A stretch of 64,000 nucleotides of DNA. Origin: Rufibacter sp. XAAS-G3-1 (GTDB lineage: Bacteria; Bacteroidota; Bacteroidia; Cytophagales; Hymenobacteraceae). The translations under genes and the position numbers were made by a program. The DNA is taken from the NCBI RefSeq assembly GCF_013623775.1, contig NZ_JABFAM010000019.1, positions 40,819 to 104,818 of the forward strand, read 5' to 3'. Shown piece by piece: positions 1 through 8,316 of the stretch. Each line of letters starts with the position of its first letter. Positions within the stretch are counted from its first letter, which is position 1. The notes under the pieces were generated by a model, which did not search any database, was not told where the DNA came from, and saw only the letters and a list, made by a program, of their open reading frames with translations.

Positions 1-210
1 TAACCCCGCGGCCGGCCCACTCACACTCAGTTGGGAGCCACTAAGCAAGGAAACAACCAGGCCGCCCACAACCCCGGCAATGAGCCCGGCGAAAAGCGGC
101 GCCCCAGACGCCAGGGAAATACCCAGGCACAGCGGCAATGCCACCAAAAATACAACCAAGCCCGCAGACAGGTCTTTGCCCACCGTGTCAAACAATTTTC
201 TTTCTTTCAT
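1..210 (-). CDS. SulP family inorganic anion transporter, N-terminal part
   Basis: The first 70 codons of a SulP (SLC26-like) membrane transporter, which moves sulfate, bicarbonate or other anions. The ATG is at 210 and the frame stays open to the window edge, so the rest of the gene lies outside. The predicted start is [14 protein letters not shown], followed by two hydrophobic segments. The stretch ending SVSGPAAGL is the conserved early SulP signature. The opposite strand is also open here but shows no protein-like composition. Family assignment is firm. The ion transported cannot be told from this part. Confidence 0.85.
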   Translation of the reverse strand, partial: MKERKLFDTVGKDLSAGLVVFLVALPLCLGISLASGAPLFAGLIAGVVGGLVVSLLSGSQLSVSGPAAGL

Positions 211-672
211 ACGCTAATGACTCTGCTCAAAATGCCAAACTGACAATCTAGTTTCTTTCTTTCCAGATAATATGTAACACAAAAGTCACCTATTGGAATT
301 AAGATTGAATTAAAAGCAGATTAAAATTTGATTAAAATAAAAAAGATACGGGGGCCGAAGTTCCTCCTGTGTAAACATCCCACTTTATTGAGCTGCACTC
401 GCTGCCCAAAACTCTCATCTGCGCAGTCCTTAAGGAGAAAATCTACGCGCTGAAGCGGCAGAACGCCGCAGGCAGTTCATACTCACCAGAGATGAGCGCG
501 AGAAGAAATTGATTCTTAGCGACTTTTTAAGGGTATCGTTTAGAGGCTGTTTTCTGTAAAACAAAGGGAAAACGGAAACAAGCTCTTAGCTTGGTAAGCG
601 TTAGCCGCCCCGTTTGCTGATGATCCCTCTTCCAGGTTGACTTTCAATCTATGCATTAGAAAACACGAAGCC

Positions 673-708
673 GTTTTAAGGCTGATTTTCTTAAATCAGC
701 CTTAAAAC
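673..708. repeat. Family-A palindrome (about 36 bp)
   Basis: Inverted repeat of gttttaaggctgattt and its complement around a short loop. It is one of about 16 related hairpins in gaps of this window with core ggctgtttt...aaaacagcc. Confidence 0.75.
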
Positions 709-799
709 CCCGATAAATTGGTGCGCCTTAGAAGGGATGGCGGAGCGCCAGAACCCACCCTGCCCAGGCTCCTCTTGCAGGGAAACTTTTGCTGATGTC

Positions 800-928
800 G
801 CTGTTCGGGAGTTTCACTCCCGAACCTGCCTGCTGCGAAGTGAAACTTCGCCGGGCGTCACGGGCAAAAGAAGGGGAGTGGAACTCCCCGACCGAGTGCT
901 TCCGGAGTGGAACTCCGAAAGAGCGGGA
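800..928. repeat. Family-C four-hairpin element, copy 1
   Basis: Four short palindromes in a row, mostly of type ggagt-nnn-actcc: gttcgggag...ctcccgaac, a cgaagt...acttcg stem, ggggagt...actcccc and a slightly decayed ttccggagt...actccgaa. The order and spacers (ctgcctgctgc, cacgggca, gcttc, agagcggga) match the copies at 1303-1440 and 18566-18707. Confidence 0.8.
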
Positions 929-946
929 TGGAAGAACAGGGATGGT

Positions 947-982
947 GTTTTGGGCCTGTTTTGCGGAAAACGAACCTAAAAC
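947..982. repeat. Family-A palindrome, imperfect
   Basis: Imperfect inverted repeat gttttgggcctgtttt / aaaacgaacctaaaac directly after the first family-C element. It belongs to the same hairpin family as 9699-9742. Confidence 0.6.
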
Positions 983-1108
983 GCACCAACCCGCTTGACG
1001 GGAGAAAGGCGGCTCAAGCTGTCCTTCCCCTGCAAGATGAGCTCCCAAGCCTTTACAGGGTAATACAGGCATTACAACCAATAACTGCTAATTATGCGGC
1101 CAAAATTA

Positions 1109-1252
1109 GCTTGACTTACTTTGCTTATCTTCCTCCTGGGAGGATCTTGGTGGCGAACGGCAATAGCGCTCCATCAAAGCTATTCTAGTTCGCCCACAAG
1201 ATCCTTCCAGGAGGACAAAGAGTATAACGCAATGCCGTCTCCGTACTTAGAA
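1109..1252. repeat. Family-B inverted element, copy 1
   Basis: The core at 1131-1215 has 28-nt imperfect inverted arms (tcctcctgggaggatcttgg near the left end, ccttccaggagga at the right end) around a roughly 29-nt centre. Flanking sequence out to about 1109 and 1252 also matches the copy at 14134-14283, which lies in the opposite orientation. Core-only copies occur at 16982-17060 and 60533-60614. Confidence 0.8.
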
Positions 1253-1302
1253 GGACGTAAACACAAGTTGGTATCACCGCTACCACCTCCTTCTATTACC
1301 TT

Positions 1303-1440
1303 GCTGTTCGGGAGTTCTACTCCCGAACCTGTCTGCTGCGGAGTTCCACTCCGCCGGGAACCACGGGCAGGTGTTGCAGAAGAAGGGGAGTAGAACTCCC
1401 CGGCAGGTTGGCTTCCAGAGTGGAACTCCGGAAGAGCGGG
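1303..1440. repeat. Family-C four-hairpin element, copy 2
   Basis: Same order of four ggagt/actcc palindromes as at 800-928, here nearly intact: gttcgggagt...actcccgaac, gcggagt...actccgc, ggggagt...actcccc, then ttccagagt...actccggaa. It is followed by agagcggga as in copy 1. Confidence 0.8.
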
Positions 1441-1879
1441 ACTATCTCCCTTGCTACTTTTACTGCTGCCATTACTTACTTTCCCAGTTCCAGTCTCCCC
1501 CGAGCGCGCCTCGCTTTTGGCCCTGGACAGGCACCAGCTAAGCGAGACAGACTTCTCAGGCCGAAAGGGCAGTGCGAGAGGGGAAGACGGGGCCCCGCGG
1601 CCGTGAGCGCTTACCGCCAAAGATGAAACAACACAGCACGTGCACCCACGCAACAAACAGACAAACCAAGGGAACAGCATATTCCGTGCACCCACCAATC
1701 CTACGCAGAAGCGGACATGCCAAGGGAACAGCAAACTGCATGCACAAACTAATCCCTCTCCAAGAAGCCACTTCCAGACAGAAGCCAATGCGCAGAAAGG
1801 AACCAAGAGAGGCATAACACCGCCTCTGCGTAAATTTATAACAGCCTACCCATTGCGCCATCAGTGGCGTGCTGGCTTA

Positions 1880-3265
1880 TCATATCTTGTATACCTCGTA
1901 TAATTTGGGCAGCGTGAAGGTGACTTCGGTGCCCTGGTTGAGTTGGGAGTGTACTGAAATGGAGCCTTTGTGCAGCTGGATGATTTTTTCTGCCAAGGGC
2001 AAGCCTATGCCGTGCCCGGAAATATCCCGCACGCTCTCGGCCCGGAAGAAAGGGACGAACACTTTGCGGACGTCCTCCGGGGCCATGCCAATGCCCCGGT
2101 CGCTCACGCGGAGCAACAGAGAGTTGGGTTGCACATCAATGGAAGCGGTAATGGTGGGGTTGTTGCCCGAGAACTTGGCGGCGTTCTCTAGCACATTGAC
2201 AGTGGCAATGAGCAAGAGGGCTTCGTTCCCCTTGATCATGAGTTCGTCTTCGTCTTCGGGCATGTTCACGTACTCCACTTCCACTTTCATGTGCGGCTGG
2301 CGTTTGCGGGCTTCAGCGCAAGCCTGCCAGATCAGTTCATCCAGGCGCAGGTCTGTCATCTGGACTTTGGTGGTGTCTGAACTGGCCTGCACCATCTGCA
2401 GCAGTCCGTTGGAGAGTTGGGCCAGCAGTTGGGCGTCTTCCAGAATAGACTGCAGCACCCGTTCGTACTCCTCGGGCTGGCGCTTTTTCATGAGGGCCAC
2501 CTGTATTTCCCCAATCATGGCCGTAAGGGGGGTACGCAGCTCGTGGGAGGCGTTGGACACGAAGGTTTTCTGCACCTCAAACGCCCGCTCCAACCGGTTC
2601 AGCAGGTTGTTGAAGGTTTGGGCCAGTTGGCTTACTTCATCTTCCCCATCGGCCTGGCTCAAGCGGTGGTGCAGGTCTGAGGGGTTGATCTTCTCTACTT
2701 CAGAAACCACCTGCAGAAAGGGCTTTAAGGCGGCCCGGGAGAAAATAATCCCACTAATGATAACCGTGACCAGGGCCATCACGAAGCCGGTAATGAGCAA
2801 CGTGCGCAGGTGCTGGAGTTTGTTCAGGTTGTATAAGTCAATGGAAGACGCCAGCACAAAAAAGGTCTGGCCGCGGTGCAGGTACCGAATGCCCACCATT
2901 TGCCGGTCGCCTTGCTCCATGCGTATCTCGCCCACCTGGGTTAGCTGCCGCAGAAGATGCGGGGGCACTTGCACGTTTTCTTCCCCTTCCTGAAAAATAA
3001 GGCGCTGGTTCTGGTCAAACACCTTCACTACTTCGCGGGGCAGCATCTGGAAATACAGCCGCTGGTCTAGGACATGCTGTTGCTGGCTGACGGTGTCTGC
3101 GTCTAATACGTAATGCGCGGTGGCGTACGCCCGGTTAAGGATTCGGCCGTAGTAATCATTGCTGCGGTAGAGGGAGCTGAAGTAATAGACCGAGACGCAG
3201 AAAAAGAGCAGAATACCCATGAAGATACCCGTAAACTGCAGCGTGAGTTTGGTTTTGATTTTCAT
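1880..3265 (-). CDS. Sensor histidine kinase, HAMP type
   Basis: A 461-residue inner-membrane sensor kinase. It has a transmembrane segment at about residues 10-30, a periplasmic sensor of about 120 residues, a second membrane segment at about 155-177, a HAMP linker at about 178-230, a HisKA domain with the H-box SHELRTPLTAM (phospho-acceptor His241), and an HATPase domain with an N-box around ENAAKFSGN and a G1 box DRGIGMAP. Its start ATGA overlaps the stop of the response regulator by 4 bp, so the pair is translationally coupled, regulator first. The signal sensed is unknown. The composition resembles the CusS/ArlS group of OmpR-linked kinases. Confidence 0.92.
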   Translation of the reverse strand: MKIKTKLTLQFTGIFMGILLFFCVSVYYFSSLYRSNDYYGRILNRAYATAHYVLDADTVSQQQHVLDQRLYFQMLPREVVKVFDQNQRLIFQEGEENVQVPPHLLRQLTQVGEIRMEQGDRQMVGIRYLHRGQTFFVLASSIDLYNLNKLQHLRTLLITGFVMALVTVIISGIIFSRAALKPFLQVVSEVEKINPSDLHHRLSQADGEDEVSQLAQTFNNLLNRLERAFEVQKTFVSNASHELRTPLTAMIGEIQVALMKKRQPEEYERVLQSILEDAQLLAQLSNGLLQMVQASSDTTKVQMTDLRLDELIWQACAEARKRQPHMKVEVEYVNMPEDEDELMIKGNEALLLIATVNVLENAAKFSGNNPTITASIDVQPNSLLLRVSDRGIGMAPEDVRKVFVPFFRAESVRDISGHGIGLPLAEKIIQLHKGSISVHSQLNQGTEVTFTLPKLYEVYKI

Positions 3266-3945
3266 TTCTCCTCCATCTCCTTCAACACATAGCCCATGCC
3301 CACCAGCGTATGAATCAGCTTGGGCGAAAAATCTTTGTCTATCTTCTTCCGCAGGAAATTGATGTACACGTCTATGACGTTGCTACCGGTGTCAAACGAC
3401 GTTTCCCAGACCTGCTCAATGATGTCTACCCGGGAAACCACGCGTTCTTTGTTGCGCAGCAGGTACTGCAGCAGGGCAAATTCGCGGGCGGTGAGCGAAA
3501 CAGGCGTGCCGTTGCGGAACACGGTTTTCTTCTGCACGTCCAGTTCCAGATCGGCAATCTTCAGGACTTCGGTGCCCACGCTTTCCTGCGACCGGCGCGT
3601 CAAGGCCCTGATGCGGGCTAACAGCTCCTGAAACTCGAAGGGCTTTACCAGGTAATCGTCGGCCCCGGAGTCAAGCCCCAGTATTTTATCATCGGTGCTG
3701 CCCAGGGCGGTGAGCATGAGAATGGGCACGGTGAGGTTCTGCTGCCGGATGAGTTTGCACACCTCCACCCCATTCATGCGCGGCAGAATGACATCCAGAA
3801 TGACCAGCACGTAGTCATTCTCCATAGCCAGTTTAGCGCCGTAGAACCCGTCATACGCCTGTTCCACCTCATACATCTGCTCCTCCAGACCCTTCTTGAT
3901 GAAAGCACTTACTTTCGGTTCGTCTTCAATCAGCAGAATTTTCAT
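3262..3945 (-). CDS. OmpR/PhoB-family response regulator
   Basis: A 227-residue two-component transcription factor. The receiver domain (about residues 1-120) has the acidic pair in LLIEDEPK, the phospho-acceptor Asp51 in LVILDVILPRMNG and the conserved Lys in DYLVKPFEF. The winged-helix Trans_reg_C domain follows (about 130-225; LTAREFALLQYLL, then GMGYVL near the end). The frame extends upstream to 4074, but homology begins at MKILLIEDEP, so ATG 3945 is chosen. It is the partner of the overlapping kinase downstream. No target genes can be inferred. Confidence 0.92.
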   Translation of the reverse strand: MKILLIEDEPKVSAFIKKGLEEQMYEVEQAYDGFYGAKLAMENDYVLVILDVILPRMNGVEVCKLIRQQNLTVPILMLTALGSTDDKILGLDSGADDYLVKPFEFQELLARIRALTRRSQESVGTEVLKIADLELDVQKKTVFRNGTPVSLTAREFALLQYLLRNKERVVSRVDIIEQVWETSFDTGSNVIDVYINFLRKKIDKDFSPKLIHTLVGMGYVLKEMEEK

Positions 3946-4339
3946 GGGGCTAAGATAGAAAGTTGCGGGGGAACAAACACAGGTAGATTTTACGCAGCGA
4001 GTTTTGGCGTGGTCTCTGCCAGGAAACCAGCATCTGCGGCGGCGTTCTGATTCCCTTGTAAAGTGCTTCTTCAAAAATAGAGATTCCGCTCAGATCTGAA
4101 TGGGCACACACAATGTTTCCTTCCATAGCCATAGCAGCATCCTTTCTTTCCCAGGCCCAGCTAAAGCCCGGCGTGAATTTTGATTGCTTCTTTTCTGACG
4201 GAAGGATGCGCTTTCTCCAGTTCCTGCAACACCAATTCGGCCCGGTCTTCGTGTTTTTTGGAGAAAATCGCCCCACGGGCCGTCTGAGATGTTTCTGCGA
4301 TGGGATTTGACTGATGTGACGCAGTTTACTGATGGTTCC

Positions 4340-4590
4340 CGGCGAGTCTGGAGACTCGCTTCATCCTTTGTCACGAGACGGTAGTCTCGCGCCAGTGTTT
4401 TCTAACCGGCTGCTTCCGCCATGCCGCCTGCTCCAAAGACCTCGTCGCGTCTTTAGACCTGCGAGCGTCTGTGCCCTTGGACAGCCAATCAGGAGATTGG
4501 CTGTCCAAGGGCACAGACGCTCGCGCTCTATGCACAACAAGGCGCCAGTTTACTCTAAACCAGTGAGGTCTTGAAAACCTCACTGTTTCT
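4340..4590. repeat. Family-D repeat region, copy 1
   Basis: A mosaic of ggcgagtctggagactcgc, ctcgcgccag, gcctgctccaaagacctcg and gacctgcgagcgtctgtgcc, ending in gtgaggtcttgaaaacctcac. The same blocks recur at 52480-52680 (partly inverted) and as fragments at 11370-11425 and 11735-11770. Confidence 0.6.
4461..4524. repeat. Perfect 29-bp inverted repeat
   Basis: Arms at 4461-4489 and 4496-4524 are exact complements (left arm begins gcgagcgtctgtgccc) with a 6-nt loop, caggag. No run of T follows, so a simple terminator role is not supported. It lies within the family-D region. Confidence 0.85.
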
Positions 4591-4591
4591 T

Positions 4592-4630
4592 CGTTTTGGG
4601 TCTGTTTTCAGAAAACAGCCCTAGAACCCG
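4592..4630. repeat. Family-A palindrome
   Basis: Imperfect hairpin cgttttgggtctgtttt / gaaaacagccctagaac. It sits directly after the family-D block, an arrangement also seen at 52480-52562. Confidence 0.7.
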
Positions 4631-4741
4631 TTTAGTGAAGAAGCAATAGCAAGCTTGGTTAAACAACATCTGCTCATTAGTCGCCACTCCTACAGCCCTT
4701 TTACCTCAGTTCGCTTTGAAAATATATTTTTCGGAAACCTC

Positions 4742-4771
4742 TTGCAGATATCACCAGTACCAGTAACTTTG
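4742..4771 (+). promoter_or_regulatory. Putative promoter of the XrtN operon
   Basis: A Bacteroidota-type -7 box TAACTTTG (4764-4771) with a TTG element (4742-4744) 19 nt upstream. It lies about 35 nt before the ATG of the first gene. The -7 box overlaps the candidate operator that follows. Confidence 0.5.
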
Positions 4772-4790
4772 AAACTCAAAGTACTTTACA
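4765..4790. promoter_or_regulatory. Candidate operator, copy 1 (XrtN operon)
   Basis: The palindrome actttga-aac-tcaaagt followed by a further acttta. Almost the same sequence (aactttgaa...caaagtacttta) recurs at 5773-5798, at the start of the VIT-domain gene. It overlaps the -7 box, a position suited to repression. The winged-helix protein encoded in the same operon is the obvious candidate ligand (inference). Confidence 0.5.
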
Positions 4791-4806
4791 AAAACTAGAA
4801 CTGAAT

Positions 4807-5436
4807 ATGAATCCACACATAGAATATCTGGAAGACCTGAAAGAGATCAGGAGCATTATGGATAGGTCTTCCCGCTTCATTTCATTGAGTGGTTTGTCTG
4901 GCGTGTTTGCGGGCGGGTTTGCGTTGGCGGGCGCAGGCGTGGTGAAGTGGTATCTGGGCAGTCACCACATTGTGTCGCGCACGTTGTACCAAGCCAGTCC
5001 TAATCTGGAGACCATGCTTTTTCTGGGCACCACGGCCGTGGTGGTTTTAGCGTTGGCGCTGCTATCAGGCATTTATTTCACTGCTCGTAAAGCCCGGAAG
5101 GCCAACCAGAAAGTGTGGGACAGCCAGGCAAAGCGGTTGCTGCTCAATCTGGCTATTCCGCTGGCGGCGGGCGGTATTTTCTGCGGAGTTCTGCTGTACC
5201 ACCACCTCTTTTATCTGATTGCCCCGTCCATGCTCCTATTTTATGGCTTGGCACTTCTGAACGCCAGTAAATACACTCTGCGCGACATTTACTACCTGGG
5301 CCTTTGTGAGGTTGGGTTGGGGTTAGGGGCCTGCTTCTTTATTGGGTACGCCCTGCTTTCCTGGAGCATCGGGTTTGGGGTTTTGCACATTCTGTACGGC
5401 GCCATCATGTATTTCAAATATGAGCGGGAGGCATAG
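4807..5436 (+). CDS. Conserved membrane protein of the XrtN operon
   Basis: A 209-residue protein with a soluble N-terminal helix (MNPHIEYLEDLKEIRSIMD) and about six predicted membrane segments, starting near residue 25. It has no catalytic motif that I recognise. It is the first gene of a four-gene operon: 8 bp separate it from the winged-helix regulator, and the exosortase substrate and exosortase follow. That position suggests a part in the XrtN system or in sensing for its regulator, but this is inferred from context only. Confidence 0.8.
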   Translation: MNPHIEYLEDLKEIRSIMDRSSRFISLSGLSGVFAGGFALAGAGVVKWYLGSHHIVSRTLYQASPNLETMLFLGTTAVVVLALALLSGIYFTARKARKANQKVWDSQAKRLLLNLAIPLAAGGIFCGVLLYHHLFYLIAPSMLLFYGLALLNASKYTLRDIYYLGLCEVGLGLGACFFIGYALLSWSIGFGVLHILYGAIMYFKYEREA

Positions 5437-5444
5437 ACGGAACC

Positions 5445-5780
5445 GTGAAGAATTACCTGGAATACATCAACAAAGCTTTTGAGAGCAAAGCGCGGTTGGG
5501 CATTATGTCGGTGCTGATGGTTCAGGAGCGCGCTGATTTCTCTTCGCTCAAAGAAGCGCTGCACCTCACCGACGGCAACCTGGCCAGCCACCTGCGGGCA
5601 CTGGAAGAAGCCGCCTACCTGAAGGCAGAAAAACAGTTTATCGGCCGAAAGCCGAACACCGCCTACTCCGCTACCAATGCCGGTAAAGTAGATTTCAAGC
5701 AGCATCTGGATGCCCTGGAGCAACTCATTTTAAGCAATAGACCAATCTTTAACCCAAAAAATTTTGACTATGAACTTTGA
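5445..5780 (+). CDS. Winged-helix transcriptional regulator
   Basis: A 111-residue single-domain regulator of the HTH_34/PF13601 type (MarR/ArsR-like fold). A leading helix (SKARLGIMSVLMV) is followed by the recognition region FSSLKEALHLTDGNLASHLRALEE and the wing GRKPNTAYSATNAG. The likely start is GTG at 5445, 8 bp after the preceding stop. Its 3' end overlaps the next gene by 11 bp. Two copies of an actttga/tcaaagt motif, before the operon and at the start of the next gene, are plausible binding sites. Autoregulation is inferred. Confidence 0.85.
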   Translation: MKNYLEYINKAFESKARLGIMSVLMVQERADFSSLKEALHLTDGNLASHLRALEEAAYLKAEKQFIGRKPNTAYSATNAGKVDFKQHLDALEQLILSNRPIFNPKNFDYEL

Positions 5781-8316
5781 ATTACAAAGTACTTTAGAAA
5801 CGCCTGTTTCTGAGGCTAAAACGCAAAAAACAGCCCAGAAACCGCTCCTCCTGGTGGGCTTGGCTTGCATTGTGGTCTCTTTTGGTATTTTCCTGTTGCA
5901 GGAAGCAAACCTGGTCAAGAAGGTAGACGGCACGGAAAGCCTTTTCATGTTAAACTTCCTAATGGCGGGCGGGTATTTGATAGCCCTCCGGGTTCAAAGG
6001 CTTTTCCGCTTTAACTCTCCGCTGCAACAATTGGACTACCTGATGCTTTTCCTAGTGGCGGGCCTTATCAGTTGTTTTTCCCTGAACCGTGAAATCCCCC
6101 TCTTCCTTCCTTCGGTAGATTGGTTCAGTGGCTGGCTTTTGGCGGTGTCTTTGGGCATGGTAGGGTACGCCTTCAGGTTCCTGCTGCCCCGGGCCCTCTA
6201 TTTGGTAATGGTGTTCTTGCTGGGCACCGGCACCGTGCTGTTCAGTTATTTCGCGCTTTATTTGGCTCCTTATTACCACGTGGGGTTGCTGGGTACCATT
6301 GTGCTGGGACTGGGGCTGCATATGTTTGTGCCCTTCTGGTCGGCCATAAGCCTGACGGTGGCCGCACTGCGGATGGCCAGGGAGGATATTGCCCTTAAAA
6401 AGACCTTCCTGATGGGGATTCTGGTGCCCATCTTGTTCGCGCTGGTGTACCTAAGCCTTTGGCAGGCAGGCCATGACAAGATCAACCGCATCCTAAATTC
6501 CTACCAGGTGCAAGACCAACAGGAGTTGCCCCGGTGGGTAGCCCTGAGTCAGCAGATTCCGCACACGCCTATCTTTGAGCGGCTGGTGCAGACAGATTTG
6601 CTTTACCAGACGGCGGCCGAATCTTCTGAAATGTTCAATTTCCCTTCCCGCTCTTTTGAGGAATTGCAACGCCATGATCCGTTGGTAGTACTGGCCACCC
6701 GTTTCTTCGGAAAACCGCAGCTTACCACTCAAGAGCGCATCAAAATCATGGAAAGCCGGTTTGACGCCCGTCACCTGGCGCAGGAGCGGCTCTGGTCAGG
6801 CGATCATCTTTCTACCAGCAACGTGATCACGCAGGCCCAGCTCTTTCCGCGGCACCGTTTCAGTTACACAGAGAAAATCCTGACGGTCTATAACAACCAA
6901 CCAAGTTCCTGGGCCCAGGAAGAGGCTATTTACACGTTTCATTTACCCCAGGGAAGTGTGGTCACCTCCCTCTCTTTGTGGATTAACGGCAAAGAAGAAA
7001 AAGGCCGCCTCACCACCCAAAGCAAAGCCGACAGTGCCTATACCACCATTGTGGGCGTAGAAGTCAGAGACCCCTCGGTGGTGCATTGGCAAGAGGGAAA
7101 TACCGTGAGCGTGCGGGTATTCCCCTGCACGCCGCAGGAAAGGCGCCAGTTTAAGATAGGCGTCACGTCGCCCCTCCGCTTAGACGCCGGACAGCTGGTG
7201 TATGAGAACATCTACTTTGACGGCCCTTCGGCAAAAAACGCCCCAGAAACCACCATCATTAGGGTAGAGGAGTCAACGTCTGCATTGCCCCTGCCCCGGG
7301 AGTTCAACCAAACCTCGCCGGGCCGGTATGAACGCTACGGAAACTATGAACCCGACTGGAGTTTTAAGATAGCCGCCGCCCCGCTTAGTACTAGCCGTTT
7401 CACCTTTGCCGGACAATCTTACCAGATGCAGCCCTACGCGCCACCGCTTACCTCCTTTAGCCCCACCCGCATTTACCTGGACTTGAACAAAGCCTGGTCT
7501 GAGGAGGAGTTTATGCAAGTCTGGAACGCTGCTAAAAATGCCAAGGTGTACGCCTACGCCGCTGGTACCATGACCAAATTGACGGACGAGAACCATGCCG
7601 CCGTCTTCCGGCAGTTACGGGAACTCAACTTCTCCTTGTTTCCCCTGCATTTGGTCAAAGAACCCGAATTAGCCCTAATCATCAGCAAAAGCACCGGAAA
7701 CTCCCCTCACCTGAGCGACCTGCAAGACAGCCGTTTTGCCCTTAATTTTGCAAAAACAGCCCCAAAACGGGAGCCAATCCGCTTCTTTCATCTCGGCACC
7801 ACGCCATCGCCTTACGTGAAGACCATAAAGGAATTACGTTTGCTGCAGTATGACCAGGGCTCCGCCGAAGAACTGGTGCGTTTATTGGCCGAAAAACAAT
7901 TTGTGGCGGCAAACCAAGACCAGAACTCGGTGATTCTGGGAGAGGCCGGGGTACAGATCACACGTTCCCATTCGGCTGAGACGACCTACGGTGCACCAGA
8001 CCACCTTATGCGGCTATTCGCTTACAACCACCTGTTGCAGCAGATTGGGCCAGCCTATTTCCAGCAAAACTACCTGGAGCAACACCTGATAGCGGAAGCC
8101 GCCCAAGCCAACGTGGTGAGCCCGCTTTCCAGTCTAGTGGTGCTGGAAACCAAAGCCGATTATGAACGCTTCGGGATTGAGGAAAGCAAGAACAGCCTGG
8201 GCAATGCCAGCGTGAAATCATCGGGGGCCGTGCCAGAGCCGCATGAGTGGGCCCTTATTTTCCTGGTCATTCTGGTAGTTTCCTTTTCGGTGTTAAAACC
8301 CCGTATGTTGTCATGA
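5770..8316 (+). CDS. XrtN-system VIT-domain protein (PEP-CTERM-like substrate)
   Basis: An 848-residue membrane and surface protein. The N-terminal third has about eight hydrophobic segments. The middle contains a VIT-like beta domain (around YTEKILTVYNNQ through the NGKEE loop to VRVFPCTPQERRQFKIGV). The C-terminus has the exosortase sorting layout: VPEP motif, one hydrophobic segment (ALIFLVILVVSFSVL), then basic KPR. The family is known as the XrtN-system VIT domain protein, the dedicated partner of exosortase N. ATG 5770 is preferred over an in-frame TTG at 5764. It overlaps the exosortase gene by 4 bp (ATGA). Its role after processing is unknown. Confidence 0.88.
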   Translation: MNFELQSTLETPVSEAKTQKTAQKPLLLVGLACIVVSFGIFLLQEANLVKKVDGTESLFMLNFLMAGGYLIALRVQRLFRFNSPLQQLDYLMLFLVAGLISCFSLNREIPLFLPSVDWFSGWLLAVSLGMVGYAFRFLLPRALYLVMVFLLGTGTVLFSYFALYLAPYYHVGLLGTIVLGLGLHMFVPFWSAISLTVAALRMAREDIALKKTFLMGILVPILFALVYLSLWQAGHDKINRILNSYQVQDQQELPRWVALSQQIPHTPIFERLVQTDLLYQTAAESSEMFNFPSRSFEELQRHDPLVVLATRFFGKPQLTTQERIKIMESRFDARHLAQERLWSGDHLSTSNVITQAQLFPRHRFSYTEKILTVYNNQPSSWAQEEAIYTFHLPQGSVVTSLSLWINGKEEKGRLTTQSKADSAYTTIVGVEVRDPSVVHWQEGNTVSVRVFPCTPQERRQFKIGVTSPLRLDAGQLVYENIYFDGPSAKNAPETTIIRVEESTSALPLPREFNQTSPGRYERYGNYEPDWSFKIAAAPLSTSRFTFAGQSYQMQPYAPPLTSFSPTRIYLDLNKAWSEEEFMQVWNAAKNAKVYAYAAGTMTKLTDENHAAVFRQLRELNFSLFPLHLVKEPELALIISKSTGNSPHLSDLQDSRFALNFAKTAPKREPIRFFHLGTTPSPYVKTIKELRLLQYDQGSAEELVRLLAEKQFVAANQDQNSVILGEAGVQITRSHSAETTYGAPDHLMRLFAYNHLLQQIGPAYFQQNYLEQHLIAEAAQANVVSPLSSLVVLETKADYERFGIEESKNSLGNASVKSSGAVPEPHEWALIFLVILVVSFSVLKPRMLS
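5773..5798. promoter_or_regulatory. Candidate operator, copy 2 (inside the VIT gene start)
   Basis: aactttgaa-nnn-caaagtacttta matches the site at 4765-4790 in 24 of 28 positions, although here it overlaps coding sequence. Two sites about 1 kb apart could allow looping or an internal roadblock (inference). Confidence 0.4.

Larger units (their letters stand above)
211..1879. other. Repeat-rich intergenic region
   Basis: No convincing gene in 1.67 kb. The open frames on both strands are low-complexity translations of palindromes. It holds family-A hairpins (673-708, 947-982), two family-C four-hairpin elements (800-928, 1303-1440) and a family-B element (1109-1252). A roughly 55-bp imperfect direct duplication lies at about 1635-1760, marked by two copies of ccaagggaacagca. 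The gap separates the SulP gene from the 3' end of the histidine kinase gene. Confidence 0.6.
3946..4806. other. Intergenic region with long hairpins
   Basis: No supported gene. It separates the divergent regulator and XrtN operons. It contains a family-D region (about 4340-4590), a perfect 29-bp inverted repeat (4461-4524), a family-A hairpin (4592-4630) and the promoter/operator of the downstream operon (4742-4790). Confidence 0.6.

Noticed and set aside
31..243. Plus-strand 70-codon frame
   Set aside because: It is the antisense of the SulP start, whose minus-strand translation is clearly family-like.
728..1861. Several overlapping frames on both strands
   Set aside because: They translate the family-C and family-B palindromes and have no consistent protein composition.
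3950..4374. Two overlapping minus-strand frames upstream of the response regulator
   Set aside because: No motif, unusual composition and partial overlap with repeats; nothing supports translation.
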